The notes: generated by a model from the sequence alone, not told the origin. A DNA stretch of 64,000 nt from Candidatus Mesenet endosymbiont of Phosphuga atrata (GCF_964020175.1 NZ_OZ026541.1:558001-622000); one strand, 5' to 3'; shown: positions 46,181 through 55,848, counted from the first letter of the stretch. A program made the numbers and translations.

Positions 46181-47818
46181 TTATATAACTTTATCAACAA
46201 ATGAATGATACTCGTTGATCCAGTTGATTTCATCTTGGGTTAATAAGTTATAATTTATTAATCTTTTATCATATGACACGCATGTTAATTGTTTAAAACC
46301 TAAGAATCCTTCTGTTTTTTCCTCTACATACATCAAATTTTCAATGCGTATGCCATATTCTCCTGGCTTGTAATATCCTGGTTCATTAGAAAGTATCATT
46401 CCAGGCTGAAGGGGAATATTATTACCTTTTGCAATGGCATGCGGCCCTTCATGTACTGCAAGGTAGCTACCAACTCCATGACCAGTGCTGTGGCTGTAAT
46501 CTAAATCTGCCTGCCACAGGTGCATGCGTGCTAATATATCCAACTCTCCACCAGTTGTGCTGGGAGGAAAGATAGCTCGTACTATTGCTATATGAGCTTT
46601 AAGTACTCTAGTGTAGTTATCTATCTGCTCATTTGAGGGTGTACCTATTGCAATTGTTCTTGTTATATCAGTTGTGCCATCTAAGTATTGCCCTCCTGAA
46701 TCTATGAGGTATAATCCATTTCTCTTTATACGTTTGTTTGTTTTTTCATTTGCTCTATAGTGAATTATAGCTCCATTTTCAGCAAATGCTGAAATTGTAG
46801 GAAAGCTTAAAGATTTAAATAAATTTTGTTTTTGTCTAAACTCTAAAAGTTTTTCTTCTGCATTTAGTTCTGTAATACCTTTATCTATGTTTTTTTCAAG
46901 CCAGTTCAAGAAATTTGTAACTGCAGCTCCATCCCTAATATGAGCGTTAATTGCACCTTGTATTTCTGCTTCGTTTTTGATAGCTTTAGGCAGAGCACAC
47001 AAGTCTTTTGCTTCCATGATATTCTTACCATCAAGCAATTTCATAATTCTCATTGGTACTGTTTCAGGATCAATTATTATTAGGTCAATTTTATTTAAAA
47101 CGTTACCAAGGCAACTGAAGCCTAAGACATGTACATGCTCATCTAACCTAAACTCAAAAGACAAATCTTCCATAAAAAGATCCACATGACCATTCCCATA
47201 AAGAATTGCATAGCTAAGTACTACAGGGTTATATAAAAAGTTGTCATTTCTAATATTAAGCAGCCACGATATTGATTCAGAGCTTGTCAGCAACACTGCA
47301 TCTTGCTTGTTTATTGTTTTTGCTACGTCCAAACATTTCTGCTTGCTGCTTTTGCCAGAATATTGTAATGGATAATTAATAACTTTTTGTTTTGTTGCAA
47401 AAGGACGATTCCATAGTTCATCTATAGGGTTATCATCTAATGGCTTAAGCACACAAACTCCCTCATACTTTCTAATTTGATTTAAAGTAAATAGCGATAT
47501 TTGGTAAGCTAAGATGCTATTTTGCTGTAAGTTTTCTTTAGCCCACTGCCAAGGAGTTTTTTTGCTAATATCGAATATTTCATATATATTTAAGTCGATT
47601 TCATAACTTGCCTGCAGAATATAACGCCCATCTGTAAAAAAAGGAGATTTGCCTTCTTTTGTTACAATTACAGTACCATTTGTGCCAGTAAAACCACAGA
47701 GCCATTTAAGTCTCTGTTTATTTTCATGTGGGTAGTCGCTTAGGTATTCATCTTTGTTGTGAAGCAAGAACGCATCTGCCTGTGCTTTCTTCATTAAGTT
47801 ATTTAGTCTTTCAATCAT
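46181..47818 (-). CDS. pepP: Xaa-Pro aminopeptidase (M24B)
   Basis: Removes N-terminal residues that precede proline. The 545-residue protein has two N-terminal creatinase-type domains and a C-terminal pita-bread catalytic domain with two-metal ligands. These are the two Asp in LIDSGGQYLDGTTDITRTI, His in HSTGHGVGSYL and HEGPH, Glu in ILSNEPGYY, and Glu in GIRIENLMYV. It overlaps the retropepsin-like gene by 8 bases, so two proteolytic genes are coupled. Confidence 0.92.
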   Translation of the reverse strand: MIERLNNLMKKAQADAFLLHNKDEYLSDYPHENKQRLKWLCGFTGTNGTVIVTKEGKSPFFTDGRYILQASYEIDLNIYEIFDISKKTPWQWAKENLQQNSILAYQISLFTLNQIRKYEGVCVLKPLDDNPIDELWNRPFATKQKVINYPLQYSGKSSKQKCLDVAKTINKQDAVLLTSSESISWLLNIRNDNFLYNPVVLSYAILYGNGHVDLFMEDLSFEFRLDEHVHVLGFSCLGNVLNKIDLIIIDPETVPMRIMKLLDGKNIMEAKDLCALPKAIKNEAEIQGAINAHIRDGAAVTNFLNWLEKNIDKGITELNAEEKLLEFRQKQNLFKSLSFPTISAFAENGAIIHYRANEKTNKRIKRNGLYLIDSGGQYLDGTTDITRTIAIGTPSNEQIDNYTRVLKAHIAIVRAIFPPSTTGGELDILARMHLWQADLDYSHSTGHGVGSYLAVHEGPHAIAKGNNIPLQPGMILSNEPGYYKPGEYGIRIENLMYVEEKTEGFLGFKQLTCVSYDKRLINYNLLTQDEINWINEYHSFVDKVI

Positions 47819-48374
47819 GGTATATTATCAACCTATCGTTTTTTATAGTGAAATCAAAATGTTTGAGTAAATTCATTCCCAACAAAGAGGTAGACATAGG
47901 ATATGTATTTATACTAACTCTCATATTTTTTACCACAAAACTTCCTATTTTTATCTTAGGAATTTCAACTGATCCAGCTAGTACTGTACCATTTGCTGTT
48001 TGATATCTTTTGAAATCTCTAATCTCTTTTAAATTAACGCCAATTTTCTCTGCATCTTTCAGTGATAACACAGTATCTGTGGCTCCTGTATCTAACAGAA
48101 AAGTAATATTTTTTTGATTAATTTCTGCTTGAATGTAGAAATGTCCGTTTGATGACTGTTTAAACTCAAGACTGCCATCCTTTGCAACATATCCTTTGTA
48201 TGGGAAAAATACAGTAACTAATTTACTATTTAATATTTCATCACGTAGACCATAAACAGTGGCAATAGATGTGATAATTATTAGCCATGTTACAATATAT
48301 TTTACATTAAAGTTTTTACTAAATATTACGATAAAGGCCAAAATTAACAGTAAAAATATGCAGTATAAAAGCAT
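47811..48374 (-). CDS. Retropepsin-like aspartic protease, membrane-anchored
   Basis: A 187-residue protein with two N-terminal hydrophobic segments (about 2-18 and 25-42), then a clan AA aspartic protease domain with the active-site triad Asp95-Thr96-Gly97 in FLLDTGATDTVLS. A second half contains LLGMNLLKHFDFTIKNDRL. It belongs to the bacterial TIGR02281-type single-domain retropepsins and should work as a dimer, facing the periplasm if the anchors are real. It is the first gene of the coupled pair with pepP. Substrate unknown. Confidence 0.85.
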   Translation of the reverse strand: MLLYCIFLLLILAFIVIFSKNFNVKYIVTWLIIITSIATVYGLRDEILNSKLVTVFFPYKGYVAKDGSLEFKQSSNGHFYIQAEINQKNITFLLDTGATDTVLSLKDAEKIGVNLKEIRDFKRYQTANGTVLAGSVEIPKIKIGSFVVKNMRVSINTYPMSTSLLGMNLLKHFDFTIKNDRLIIYHD

Positions 48375-48487
48375 TTAAAACTCTTCATTTTATTTAATAT
48401 ACACTATAAATCAGATTTCTTTTAAAAAGTTTTACTAATGGCTTTCAGTAATTCAAATGCATATATCTTAATAAAGACAGATTTTTA

Positions 48488-48518
48488 TTGATTTTTATTA
48501 TTAGATATACTAATATAG
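48488..48518 (+). promoter_or_regulatory. Candidate promoter of the charged-protein gene
   Basis: TTGATT (48488-48493), a 12-base spacer, then TATACTAATATAG (48506-48518). This has the same box order and spacing as TTGACA-12-TATATTAATATAT upstream of the ankyrin gene. The GGGGG ribosome-binding site (48531-48535) follows 12 bases later. Confidence 0.38.
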
Positions 48519-48541
48519 TAATAATTAAATGGGGGAAATAT

Positions 48542-49663
48542 ATGCCTAAGAATCAATTTACTCAGGCAGATTTTGAGGAATCAGTAAGGCAACGGTGGTT
48601 GACTGATAATCTTAAAGCAGCAATAAAACTTATAGATTGGAATAGAAAGGTAAATGCAGAAATTGAGGAAAAACAAAAGCAAGAACAGGAGAAGCTTGAA
48701 CAACAAAAATTAAAAGATTTAAAGCAAGAACAACAAAAAGCGAGTAGTAGTTCAACAAACACAGAACAATCTCCTACAAAAGCAACTGGCGCAAGACCAA
48801 AACAAAAAGAGCCGGAGAAAAAAAGGTGCAAGAAAAAATATAAGGAAAATAGGGAACAAAAAAATAAAGAACAGCAGCAGGAAAGGGATAAGCAAGCCTA
48901 CTCTAATTTTAAAGATATATTAGACCAATATTTCGAAGACATAGTGGTAAAGATTACAGCTCATGTACTAATTGATATTAAAGATACGAGTAATATTAAT
49001 ATGAGGGGTGACTTATTTAAAAAAAATGAGAAATATGAAAAGCAACACATGAATCATCGAGAAAAACTAAGATTTTGCATAAAAGGATATGTTGCTGCTC
49101 TAATGTGCAAGAAACTACTACATGAAGGTAATATAGGTATTTCATATACAAAACTGCCAATGGGTTTCCAAGAAGAATTAATTAGTAATACTAAAACTTA
49201 CGAGCAAGGATTCATGTCTGATTCTCAGGTAATGGTACAATTTGAACCAATTTATAAAAATATTAAGAAAAATAATGCCAAAGAAACATTTCGAGATAAA
49301 TTTTATAAAGAAATGCAGACAAAGTTATCTAAGTATGGAGTAAAAATTCCTGATATCAGATATTCAGATGTACCTGATATTGAAAATATAGAGAAAGTAG
49401 AAAATGATTTGACAAGTGAAATTAATACTCTGGTTAAAAAAGATGATCTTTACCCTAAAGAGGGAGCTGTAATGCCTTGGGGTGTTTTATCTGATAGACG
49501 TAATTTCACAGACATATGTGAATTTTTAGATAATATAATGAAGAAAAATAACTACTTAATAGATATGGATTCATTAGTAAAAAAATATCAGCCAAACAGC
49601 TCAGTGGAAGAAGCTTCTACTAAGCCAAATAGCACTCGAGAAGTTAATGACCAAACTCTCTAG
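48542..49663 (+). CDS. Unknown charged coiled-coil protein, candidate effector
   Basis: I do not recognise this 373-residue protein. Residues 35-120 are a Lys/Glu/Gln-rich likely coiled coil with a short Ser/Thr break (68-83) and a basic run KKRCKKKYK (93-101) that could act as a nuclear localisation signal in a host cell. Residues 125-340 look globular. GISYTKLPMGFQ (199-210) resembles GKSYTNIPEEAQ in the small protein at 52043. There is no signal peptide or membrane segment. The start is 48542, with GGGGG 6 bases upstream, not 48488. The same GGGGG feature marks five other accessory genes. Confidence 0.75.
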   Translation: MPKNQFTQADFEESVRQRWLTDNLKAAIKLIDWNRKVNAEIEEKQKQEQEKLEQQKLKDLKQEQQKASSSSTNTEQSPTKATGARPKQKEPEKKRCKKKYKENREQKNKEQQQERDKQAYSNFKDILDQYFEDIVVKITAHVLIDIKDTSNINMRGDLFKKNEKYEKQHMNHREKLRFCIKGYVAALMCKKLLHEGNIGISYTKLPMGFQEELISNTKTYEQGFMSDSQVMVQFEPIYKNIKKNNAKETFRDKFYKEMQTKLSKYGVKIPDIRYSDVPDIENIEKVENDLTSEINTLVKKDDLYPKEGAVMPWGVLSDRRNFTDICEFLDNIMKKNNYLIDMDSLVKKYQPNSSVEEASTKPNSTREVNDQTL

Positions 49664-49714
49664 AAAGTAGAGGGCTGAAACGTTGAGAAGGTAAAGTATT
49701 ATTGTACTAAATTA

Positions 49715-49791
<77 letters not shown>

Positions 49792-49902
49792 TCACTAACT
49801 ATTAAAATAGTATAATTACAACTTATAGCGTTTTAATTTTTAATGCAATAAAAATATTAAATTTTATAATTTAAGAAATTAATTATTTTAGATAAAAATT
49901 AA

Positions 49903-51966
49903 ATGCTAATTTTTCTAAAAAGAATATTCTTATCAGCTAATATATTGATTAATTATATAGCGTATAATCTCAAAAAAGAATCACATAACTTAATATTATG
50001 GGCTCCAGTCCTTCAAGGAGCTGGTATTTTAGTTTATTTTTCTCTTAGCTTTGAGCCAAATCTGGTTGTTACTATATTAGTTTTCTTTCTAGTATTCTCT
50101 TTATTTGCTGTAATTGTTTTTTACTACAGAAAATATTTAATACTTCTTCTTCTTACATTATTATTGTTCTTAGGGTTTATCAGTGTAGTAATTAAAACAA
50201 GATTAACTTCTACCCATACGATTAATCAAAAAATATACGTAAAAAACATCATAGCAAAAGTTAAAGAAATAAATAAAAAGGGTTCTTATGAACAATTGCT
50301 GCTTAGTGAAGTGCAAAATATCAGCAAGATAGATAATATTAAGATTACAGTGCGAACAAAGGTAGAAGAAAATGTTGATATAGGAGATCAAGTAATGCTA
50401 TCAGCCGCTCTTTTTCCTCCTAATATCGCTCCTTCAGAATACTCATACGATTTTGCCAGAATATCGTATTTTCAAAAAATTAGTGCTGTTGGTTTTTCTA
50501 CAAGCACAGTCACATTATACCAAAAAGCAAATAGTAAGAAATTTCATGAATATATAGAGTCGTTTAGGCAATATATTTATAGTAACCTGCAAAAAAATAT
50601 GAACAAGTTGCATGCAAATATTACTGCTGCTTTACTTATTGGTAAAAAAGATGGAATAGATAAAAACGTAATGAATGTCATTAGAAATGCCGGTATTGCT
50701 CACTTATTTGTAATATCAGGATTGCACTTAGCGTTTGTTTCCAATTTATTTTTTCTTCTTTTTAGAAATGCATTTGCTTTATCTGAAACTATTACCCTAA
50801 AATATAACATAAAAAAAATTTCAGCAACAATATGCATAGTGCCAACAATCTTTTATCTCCTGATTACTGGCATGCAGATTTCTGCTCAACGTGCTTTTAT
50901 TATGGTAACTTTAGTAGTTATAGCTGTTCTTCTAGAAAGAAAGTATAATAGTCTTACTTCAATAGCGTTTGCTGCGTTTGGAATTCTACTATTTCAACCA
51001 GAATCAATTTTAAAACCAAGTTTTCAAATGTCATTCTCTGCTGTACTTGCACTTATTGCAAGCTATCAAATTAGTACAGAAAAACTTCCAACTGGTAAAA
51101 CAATTAAGTATTTTATTTCAATTCTCTTAAGCTCAACTGTGGCAAGTTTAGCTACTATGACATATACAATATACAATTTTAATTACATCTCAATTGGTGG
51201 TGTTGTTACTAATTTAGTTGCCATACCAATTATTACATTACTTACAATCCCGATGGGAATAATCTATGTAACACTGATTCCATTTAAGTTTGAATGGCTT
51301 ATTTCAGGGGCTATTGAATATTCAATAGATATAGTTTTAAGGCTTTCAGAGAAAGTTGCAAATATTAAATACTCAACTGTATATATGCATAGCATTTATC
51401 CTGAGGCAGCAATAATTATAACCATTGGACTGTTATGGTTATGTTTGTGGCAGAGAAACTGGCGTTTTTGGGGCTTAGTTATTATAGTTATAGGAATATT
51501 TATTGGTATCTTTTATCAAACTCCAGATATTTTAGTAAACAGTAACAATGCTGCTACTCAAGAGAATGACGGTTTACTATATTCATTAACTAAGAAAAAT
51601 AGAAATTTTATCAGTGTAACCTGGGCAAAGCAAAATGGCCAACTAAAGGCTTTACATTATAAAAATTATAATAGAGAAGATAAAAGATTATCATGTGATG
51701 ACTTTGGCTGCATATATCAAAATGCGAATAAGTCAGTACTTATTGCCTATAAACAAGAATCAATTGTGCAAAACTGCGATAAAGTTGACTTAATAATACA
51801 GCTGAACAAATTTATTTATCCTGTTTGTAATACCGCAATTATAAGGTATGACGATCTTGAAATTTATGGTACGCATTCAATCTGGCTATCTAGCAAAAAG
51901 ATCAAAATAAAAAGGATACGTAGCGATAGGCCATGGCATTTATTTGGCTTGAATGCATTTATATAG
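49903..51966 (+). CDS. comEC: ComEC/Rec2-family membrane protein
   Basis: In competent bacteria ComEC forms the inner-membrane channel for incoming single-stranded DNA. The 687-residue protein has several N-terminal membrane helices, an OB-like DUF4131 region (about 110-220), and the Competence domain signature NAGIAHLFVISGLHLAFVSN with ISAQRAFIMVTL after it. The C-terminal metallo-beta-lactamase-like domain of long ComEC proteins is not recognisable; the final 130 residues are short and polar. A role in DNA uptake by this organism is unproven. Confidence 0.88.
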   Translation: MLIFLKRIFLSANILINYIAYNLKKESHNLILWAPVLQGAGILVYFSLSFEPNLVVTILVFFLVFSLFAVIVFYYRKYLILLLLTLLLFLGFISVVIKTRLTSTHTINQKIYVKNIIAKVKEINKKGSYEQLLLSEVQNISKIDNIKITVRTKVEENVDIGDQVMLSAALFPPNIAPSEYSYDFARISYFQKISAVGFSTSTVTLYQKANSKKFHEYIESFRQYIYSNLQKNMNKLHANITAALLIGKKDGIDKNVMNVIRNAGIAHLFVISGLHLAFVSNLFFLLFRNAFALSETITLKYNIKKISATICIVPTIFYLLITGMQISAQRAFIMVTLVVIAVLLERKYNSLTSIAFAAFGILLFQPESILKPSFQMSFSAVLALIASYQISTEKLPTGKTIKYFISILLSSTVASLATMTYTIYNFNYISIGGVVTNLVAIPIITLLTIPMGIIYVTLIPFKFEWLISGAIEYSIDIVLRLSEKVANIKYSTVYMHSIYPEAAIIITIGLLWLCLWQRNWRFWGLVIIVIGIFIGIFYQTPDILVNSNNAATQENDGLLYSLTKKNRNFISVTWAKQNGQLKALHYKNYNREDKRLSCDDFGCIYQNANKSVLIAYKQESIVQNCDKVDLIIQLNKFIYPVCNTAIIRYDDLEIYGTHSIWLSSKKIKIKRIRSDRPWHLFGLNAFI

Positions 51967-52042
51967 CATAAAAAAGCAGAATTAGCATAAAATTAAATAC
52001 TCCATGCTATAGTGAGAATATATTTATTAAACGGAGTCTTAT

Positions 52043-52336
52043 ATGCCTTATAAGCCAAACACAGAACATATAATACAATCTATAGATGCTGATGACTGCA
52101 TCCGCAATATAATTAAAGCTAATATGAAAGACATTATAGATAAGGTAAATAAATTAGATCTTGATAATAATGATATTAAAAATATTGCTAAAGAAATAAC
52201 GACTACGATTGAATGGACCGAAGGTTTTAAATGTGGAAAATCATATACTAATATTCCAGAAGAAGCACAATTGTGTAATATAATCGCCGATATAATCGAT
52301 AATCCAAATTTTTGTAATAGTGATGATTTAATATAA
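52043..52336 (+). CDS. Small unknown acidic protein
   Basis: A 97-residue protein with no recognised family, starting MPYKPNTEHIIQSIDADDC. It is predicted helical and acidic, with four cysteines. GKSYTNIPEEAQ (65-76) resembles GISYTKLPMGFQ in the 373-residue protein at 48542, and both begin with Met-Pro; they may be distant relatives. GGAG lies 10 bases before the ATG. A strong hairpin (52346-52378) follows directly. Confidence 0.65.
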   Translation: MPYKPNTEHIIQSIDADDCIRNIIKANMKDIIDKVNKLDLDNNDIKNIAKEITTTIEWTEGFKCGKSYTNIPEEAQLCNIIADIIDNPNFCNSDDLI

Positions 52337-52345
52337 TTAATTTAA

Positions 52346-52378
52346 GTAACCTTAAGTTTTTTTAAAACTTAAGGTTAC
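52346..52378. terminator. Perfect 15-bp hairpin between convergent genes
   Basis: GTAACCTTAAGTTTT (52346-52360) and AAAACTTAAGGTTAC (52364-52378) pair completely around a TTT loop. It sits 10 bases after the small plus-strand gene and 64 bases past the end of the minus-strand gene. The symmetry suits a bidirectional terminator, although no T run follows the stem on either strand. Confidence 0.6.
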
Positions 52379-52441
52379 ATATTTAAAGCAGTTACATAAA
52401 ACTGTTTGATTTATTAGCAGTTAAAAAATTCATAAAAACTT

Positions 52442-52972
52442 TTATTTAAAATTTATTACCGAAGAAAAAGCAGCTTGAGTTACAGTATTGTATAATTCAC
52501 TAACCTTATCTGGATCAAAAACGATTATATCTTTTGATATTTCATTGTTCTCATTAAATAATTTATCTTCAATACTGTCTTTATCACTACACTTTTCTTT
52601 ATAACAAGTAATCCTATAAGAAACTTCGTTATCCTCTTCTTCTTCTTTTGTCAATGTCAGAATCTCACTACTTTCTGTCATTACTTCATTTTCACCATTC
52701 CCATCAAATGTCAACTTATCCAAGTCACCAGTTACTGATAAACCTTCCTTGTTTAGCGTTAATTCTATTTTTTTCATACCCTTTATTTTAGCTATAGTCT
52801 TATTTATAGGATTGTTTTTTAAATTTTTAATTTCTTTATCCTTTTTTTCTTCTAAGCTTTTCTTCTCCTTATCCTTACTATGACTAATTGCTATACAAGC
52901 TATTCCTGCAGCTGCTATTGCTAGAAATGTTGAAGCAATTAAAGTTAAAGAATTTATTAATATATTAATCAA
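52442..52972 (-). CDS. Unknown protein with N-terminal membrane segment
   Basis: A 176-residue protein without recognised family. It has a hydrophobic N terminus (LINSLTLIASTFLAIAAAGI), a Lys/Glu-rich stretch (about 32-52), and then an acidic, Glu-rich region with TLTKEEEEDNEVSYRI. The start is TTG at 52972: no ATG occurs before residue 60 and an in-frame stop lies just upstream. The membrane segment could be an uncleaved anchor. It is convergent with the small gene at 52043. Confidence 0.6.
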   Translation of the reverse strand: MINILINSLTLIASTFLAIAAAGIACIAISHSKDKEKKSLEEKKDKEIKNLKNNPINKTIAKIKGMKKIELTLNKEGLSVTGDLDKLTFDGNGENEVMTESSEILTLTKEEEEDNEVSYRITCYKEKCSDKDSIEDKLFNENNEISKDIIVFDPDKVSELYNTVTQAAFSSVINFK

Positions 52973-53106
52973 AGTATATTTGCAAAACTAAATCCTGATT
53001 TTCTACTGATTAAGTGGTATAATCTTCGCTATTGGCCTCTGCTGTGAACAGCACTAGATATTTAATCCAATCAAGTATATTATACCTTAATAAAAAAAGA
53101 GATATT

Positions 53107-53832
53107 GTGGGACAGATATTACACACAAGACAACGTACGCTGTGCGAACAGAATTACAGCGCTTACAATCACGCAGTTAAGTAAACAATATAACCTGAAT
53201 CCTAAAACGGTCTTAAAATGGAAACTTCTATAGAACTATGGGCCCTAATTATCTGAGAGAGAGGAATTACCGTCAAAAATCTTCAGATGATTGTTTTTTA
53301 AACAACTACCTTATCTCGCAGTATCGTTGCTTAAAAAGACACAATCTTTACCTAAAAAGAATATTAAGCCAAAACTTCAAAAAATACGATACTTTTATGT
53401 TGATATTTGTGAAAAAAGAGGAAAAAGTTTATATTTATGTAGGAATATTGTAAATATCTGGGATTCTCGCACAGGCTGCTATTTTCTTGAAATTTGCTGT
53501 GCCTTATAAGATTCATAACTGTATTCAATTCTCCCATTCTTTGCTTAAAAAAGCTTCTAAAGACAAAATTCATGACTTCGATATAAGAAATTCAACATTG
53601 TTTGACTAAGTTTATTGGATAAATGGGCAGAATGAATAGAACTATTAAACAAGCCACAGTTAAGACTTACCATTATGAAACAGTTAACCAACTGAATTTA
53701 TGACTTCTTGAAAGCTATGCTCAAAAACTCAAGACCCTCAAATTTTAACACCATGGAAAAGATATTGTCTGAATACAAATTAACATGTTTCATTCAAATC
53801 CTTATCATTACTTGATGGGACTAAATATCTAG
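53107..53832 (+). pseudogene. IS481-family transposase remnant (whole gene, decayed)
   Basis: Broken frames follow a full IS481 transposase: the helix-turn-helix part (TITQLSKQYNLNPKTVLKWK), KNLQMIVFKQLPYLAVSLLK, then PKLQKIRYFYVDICEKRGKS (usual GYFHIDIAEV...GKLYLF region). Later come MNRTIKQATVKTYHYETVNQ and the C-terminal FHSNPYHYLMGLNI. A 7-base deletion and other indels distinguish it from the fragment at 33442. Nothing functional remains between the unknown gene and map. Confidence 0.75.
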
Positions 53833-53931
53833 TCTCAAATATTAATATTTTACCTAATCTAAATTAGAGGATCTTTCTTTTATCCAAAGCAAGAATTACT
53901 CTATTGCTGTACTTAATAAATTAGAATGGTT

Positions 53932-54732
53932 TTAGCAAAAAGTTACAAATGAATAAGGAGGGTAATGCAAGCCTTTAGGTGATAATGTGAAGATTTCTAC
54001 TCCATTATTTGTAACACCAATTGAATGTTCAAATTGAGCGGAAAGCGAAAGATCTCGCGTTGTCACCGTCCATCCATCGTGTTTACTTAATATAGTATCA
54101 TGCTTTCCAGCATTAATCATAGGTTCAATAGTAAAGAACATTCCTTCAGACAATACCATGCGTTCATCTTCATCATAATAATGCAATACACTAGGAGGAG
54201 CATGAAAAACTTTTCCTAAACCATGACCACAATAATTGCGCACAATAGAGTAACCATACTTATTTATATGTTTCTCTATAGCCAAGCCAATTTCATTAAG
54301 ATTAATACCAGGCTTCACTTGTTCTATTGCTGCCATTAGAGCTCCATAAGTTGCATCACAAAGGCGTTTTGCTTTAATTGATGGCTCACCAATCCAAAAC
54401 ATACGGCTTGTATCTCCGTGCCACCCATCTAATATTACGGTAACGTCAATATTTAAAATATCTCCATCTTTAAGAGGAATATCATCTGGAATGCCATGGC
54501 AAACAACAAAATTTTTTGAAGTACAAATCGATTTTGGATAGCCTTTATAACCTAAAGGAGCAGGCACTGCTCCAGATTTTACAATGAAATTATGACATAA
54601 ATCATTTAACTCATTGGTTGTAACATCTGGTTTTACATACCCAGTAATAAAATCAAGTACTTCTGCAGCTAGCCGGCCAGCTTTTCGCATATATTCAAAG
54701 TCTTTTTGCGAATGAATAGTAATATCTTTCAT
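53932..54732 (-). CDS. map: Methionine aminopeptidase, type I
   Basis: Removes initiator methionine from new proteins. The 266-residue protein has all five metal ligands: Asp in DILNIDVTVILDGWHGDTSR (two), His in YCGHGLGKVFHAPP, Glu in FFTIEPMIN and Glu in SAQFEHSIGVT. The length is normal. It ends close to IS481 debris on its 3' side but appears complete. Confidence 0.95.
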   Translation of the reverse strand: MKDITIHSQKDFEYMRKAGRLAAEVLDFITGYVKPDVTTNELNDLCHNFIVKSGAVPAPLGYKGYPKSICTSKNFVVCHGIPDDIPLKDGDILNIDVTVILDGWHGDTSRMFWIGEPSIKAKRLCDATYGALMAAIEQVKPGINLNEIGLAIEKHINKYGYSIVRNYCGHGLGKVFHAPPSVLHYYDEDERMVLSEGMFFTIEPMINAGKHDTILSKHDGWTVTTRDLSLSAQFEHSIGVTNNGVEIFTLSPKGLHYPPYSFVTFC

Positions 54733-54825
54733 TAAACTTCAAATTAACTTAGTAGATTAATCAATAAATATTATACTATTTAGTCAATGTTAGCTATAAT
54801 TTCGTTTCAGTAAAACTCCCAACTA

Positions 54826-55848
54826 TCAGTCTAGCAAATATTCCTTTGTTAAAATCTCAGCTATTTGCACTGCATTTAAAGCTGCACCCTTTCTTAAATT
54901 ATCGGCAACTATCCACATATTTAGTCCATACTTAACAGTTTTATCCATGCGAATACGAGATACATACACAGCATTCTCTCCTGGTACTTCACATTGGGTC
55001 ATATACCCTTTATCTTCACGTCTATCGTAAATCAATACTCCTTCTGCATTATCTAATACCTCATACACCTGCTCCTCTGATATTGACTGATTAAACTCAA
55101 TATTTACTGATTCAGCATGACCGGTAAAAACTGGTACTCTGACGCAGGTTGCACTTACCTCTATTTCATCGCCAAGTATTTTTTTTGTCTCTGTTGCCAT
55201 TTTCCACTCCTCCTTTGTTGATCCATCTTCCATAAAGATATCTATATGAGGGATGCAGTTAAATGCTATCTGCTTGGTAAATTCTTGAGATTCAGCAGTT
55301 TCATTGATAAACATCTTTTTTGTCTGGTTATATAACTCATCCATTGCTGCTTTACCTGCACCTGAAGTTGCTTGATATGTTGAAACAACAACTCTTTTTA
55401 TTCGTGCTACTTTATGCAGGGGATTAAGTACTAGTAGCATTTGTATTGTTGAACAGTTCGGATTGGCGATAATGTTGCGCTTTTTATACAATGCAATTTC
55501 TTCTGAGTTGATTTCTGGTATAATTAAGGGAACATCTGGATTCATTCTAAAAAAAGACGTGTTGTCTATGACTACACACCCAGCCTCTGCAGCAGTAGGT
55601 GCATATTTTTCTGAAATTCTTGCTCCTGCAGAAAATATCGCAATATCAGTGCCTTTAAAATCATAACCCTCAAGATATAAAGCCTCTATTACCTCATCTC
55701 CAAAGCTTAACTTTTTTCCTACTGATTCCTTTGATGCTAAAGCAACAATTTCACTTATTGTAATTTTACTTTCAGACAGTACTTCAAGAATAACGCGTCC
55801 AACATTTCCAGTTGCACCAATTACAGCAATTTTATACTTTTTTTCCAT
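54826..55848 (-). CDS. asd: Aspartate-semialdehyde dehydrogenase
   Basis: Reduces aspartyl phosphate to the semialdehyde, supplying the diaminopimelate/lysine pathway for peptidoglycan precursors (lipid II). The 340-residue protein has the NADP-binding GATGNVGRVILEVL motif near the N terminus, the catalytic cysteine in NPNCSTIQM, and the substrate-binding TYQATSGAGKAAMDEL and CVRVPVFTGHAESVN segments. The full length suggests it is active. Confidence 0.95.
   Translation of the reverse strand: MEKKYKIAVIGATGNVGRVILEVLSESKITISEIVALASKESVGKKLSFGDEVIEALYLEGYDFKGTDIAIFSAGARISEKYAPTAAEAGCVVIDNTSFFRMNPDVPLIIPEINSEEIALYKKRNIIANPNCSTIQMLLVLNPLHKVARIKRVVVSTYQATSGAGKAAMDELYNQTKKMFINETAESQEFTKQIAFNCIPHIDIFMEDGSTKEEWKMATETKKILGDEIEVSATCVRVPVFTGHAESVNIEFNQSISEEQVYEVLDNAEGVLIYDRREDKGYMTQCEVPGENAVYVSRIRMDKTVKYGLNMWIVADNLRKGAALNAVQIAEILTKEYLLD

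Noticed and set aside
53238-53573. Small open frames of about 70 codons on both strands
   Set aside because: The region translates, with frameshifts, as an IS481 transposase; the short frames are fragments of it or antisense shadows.
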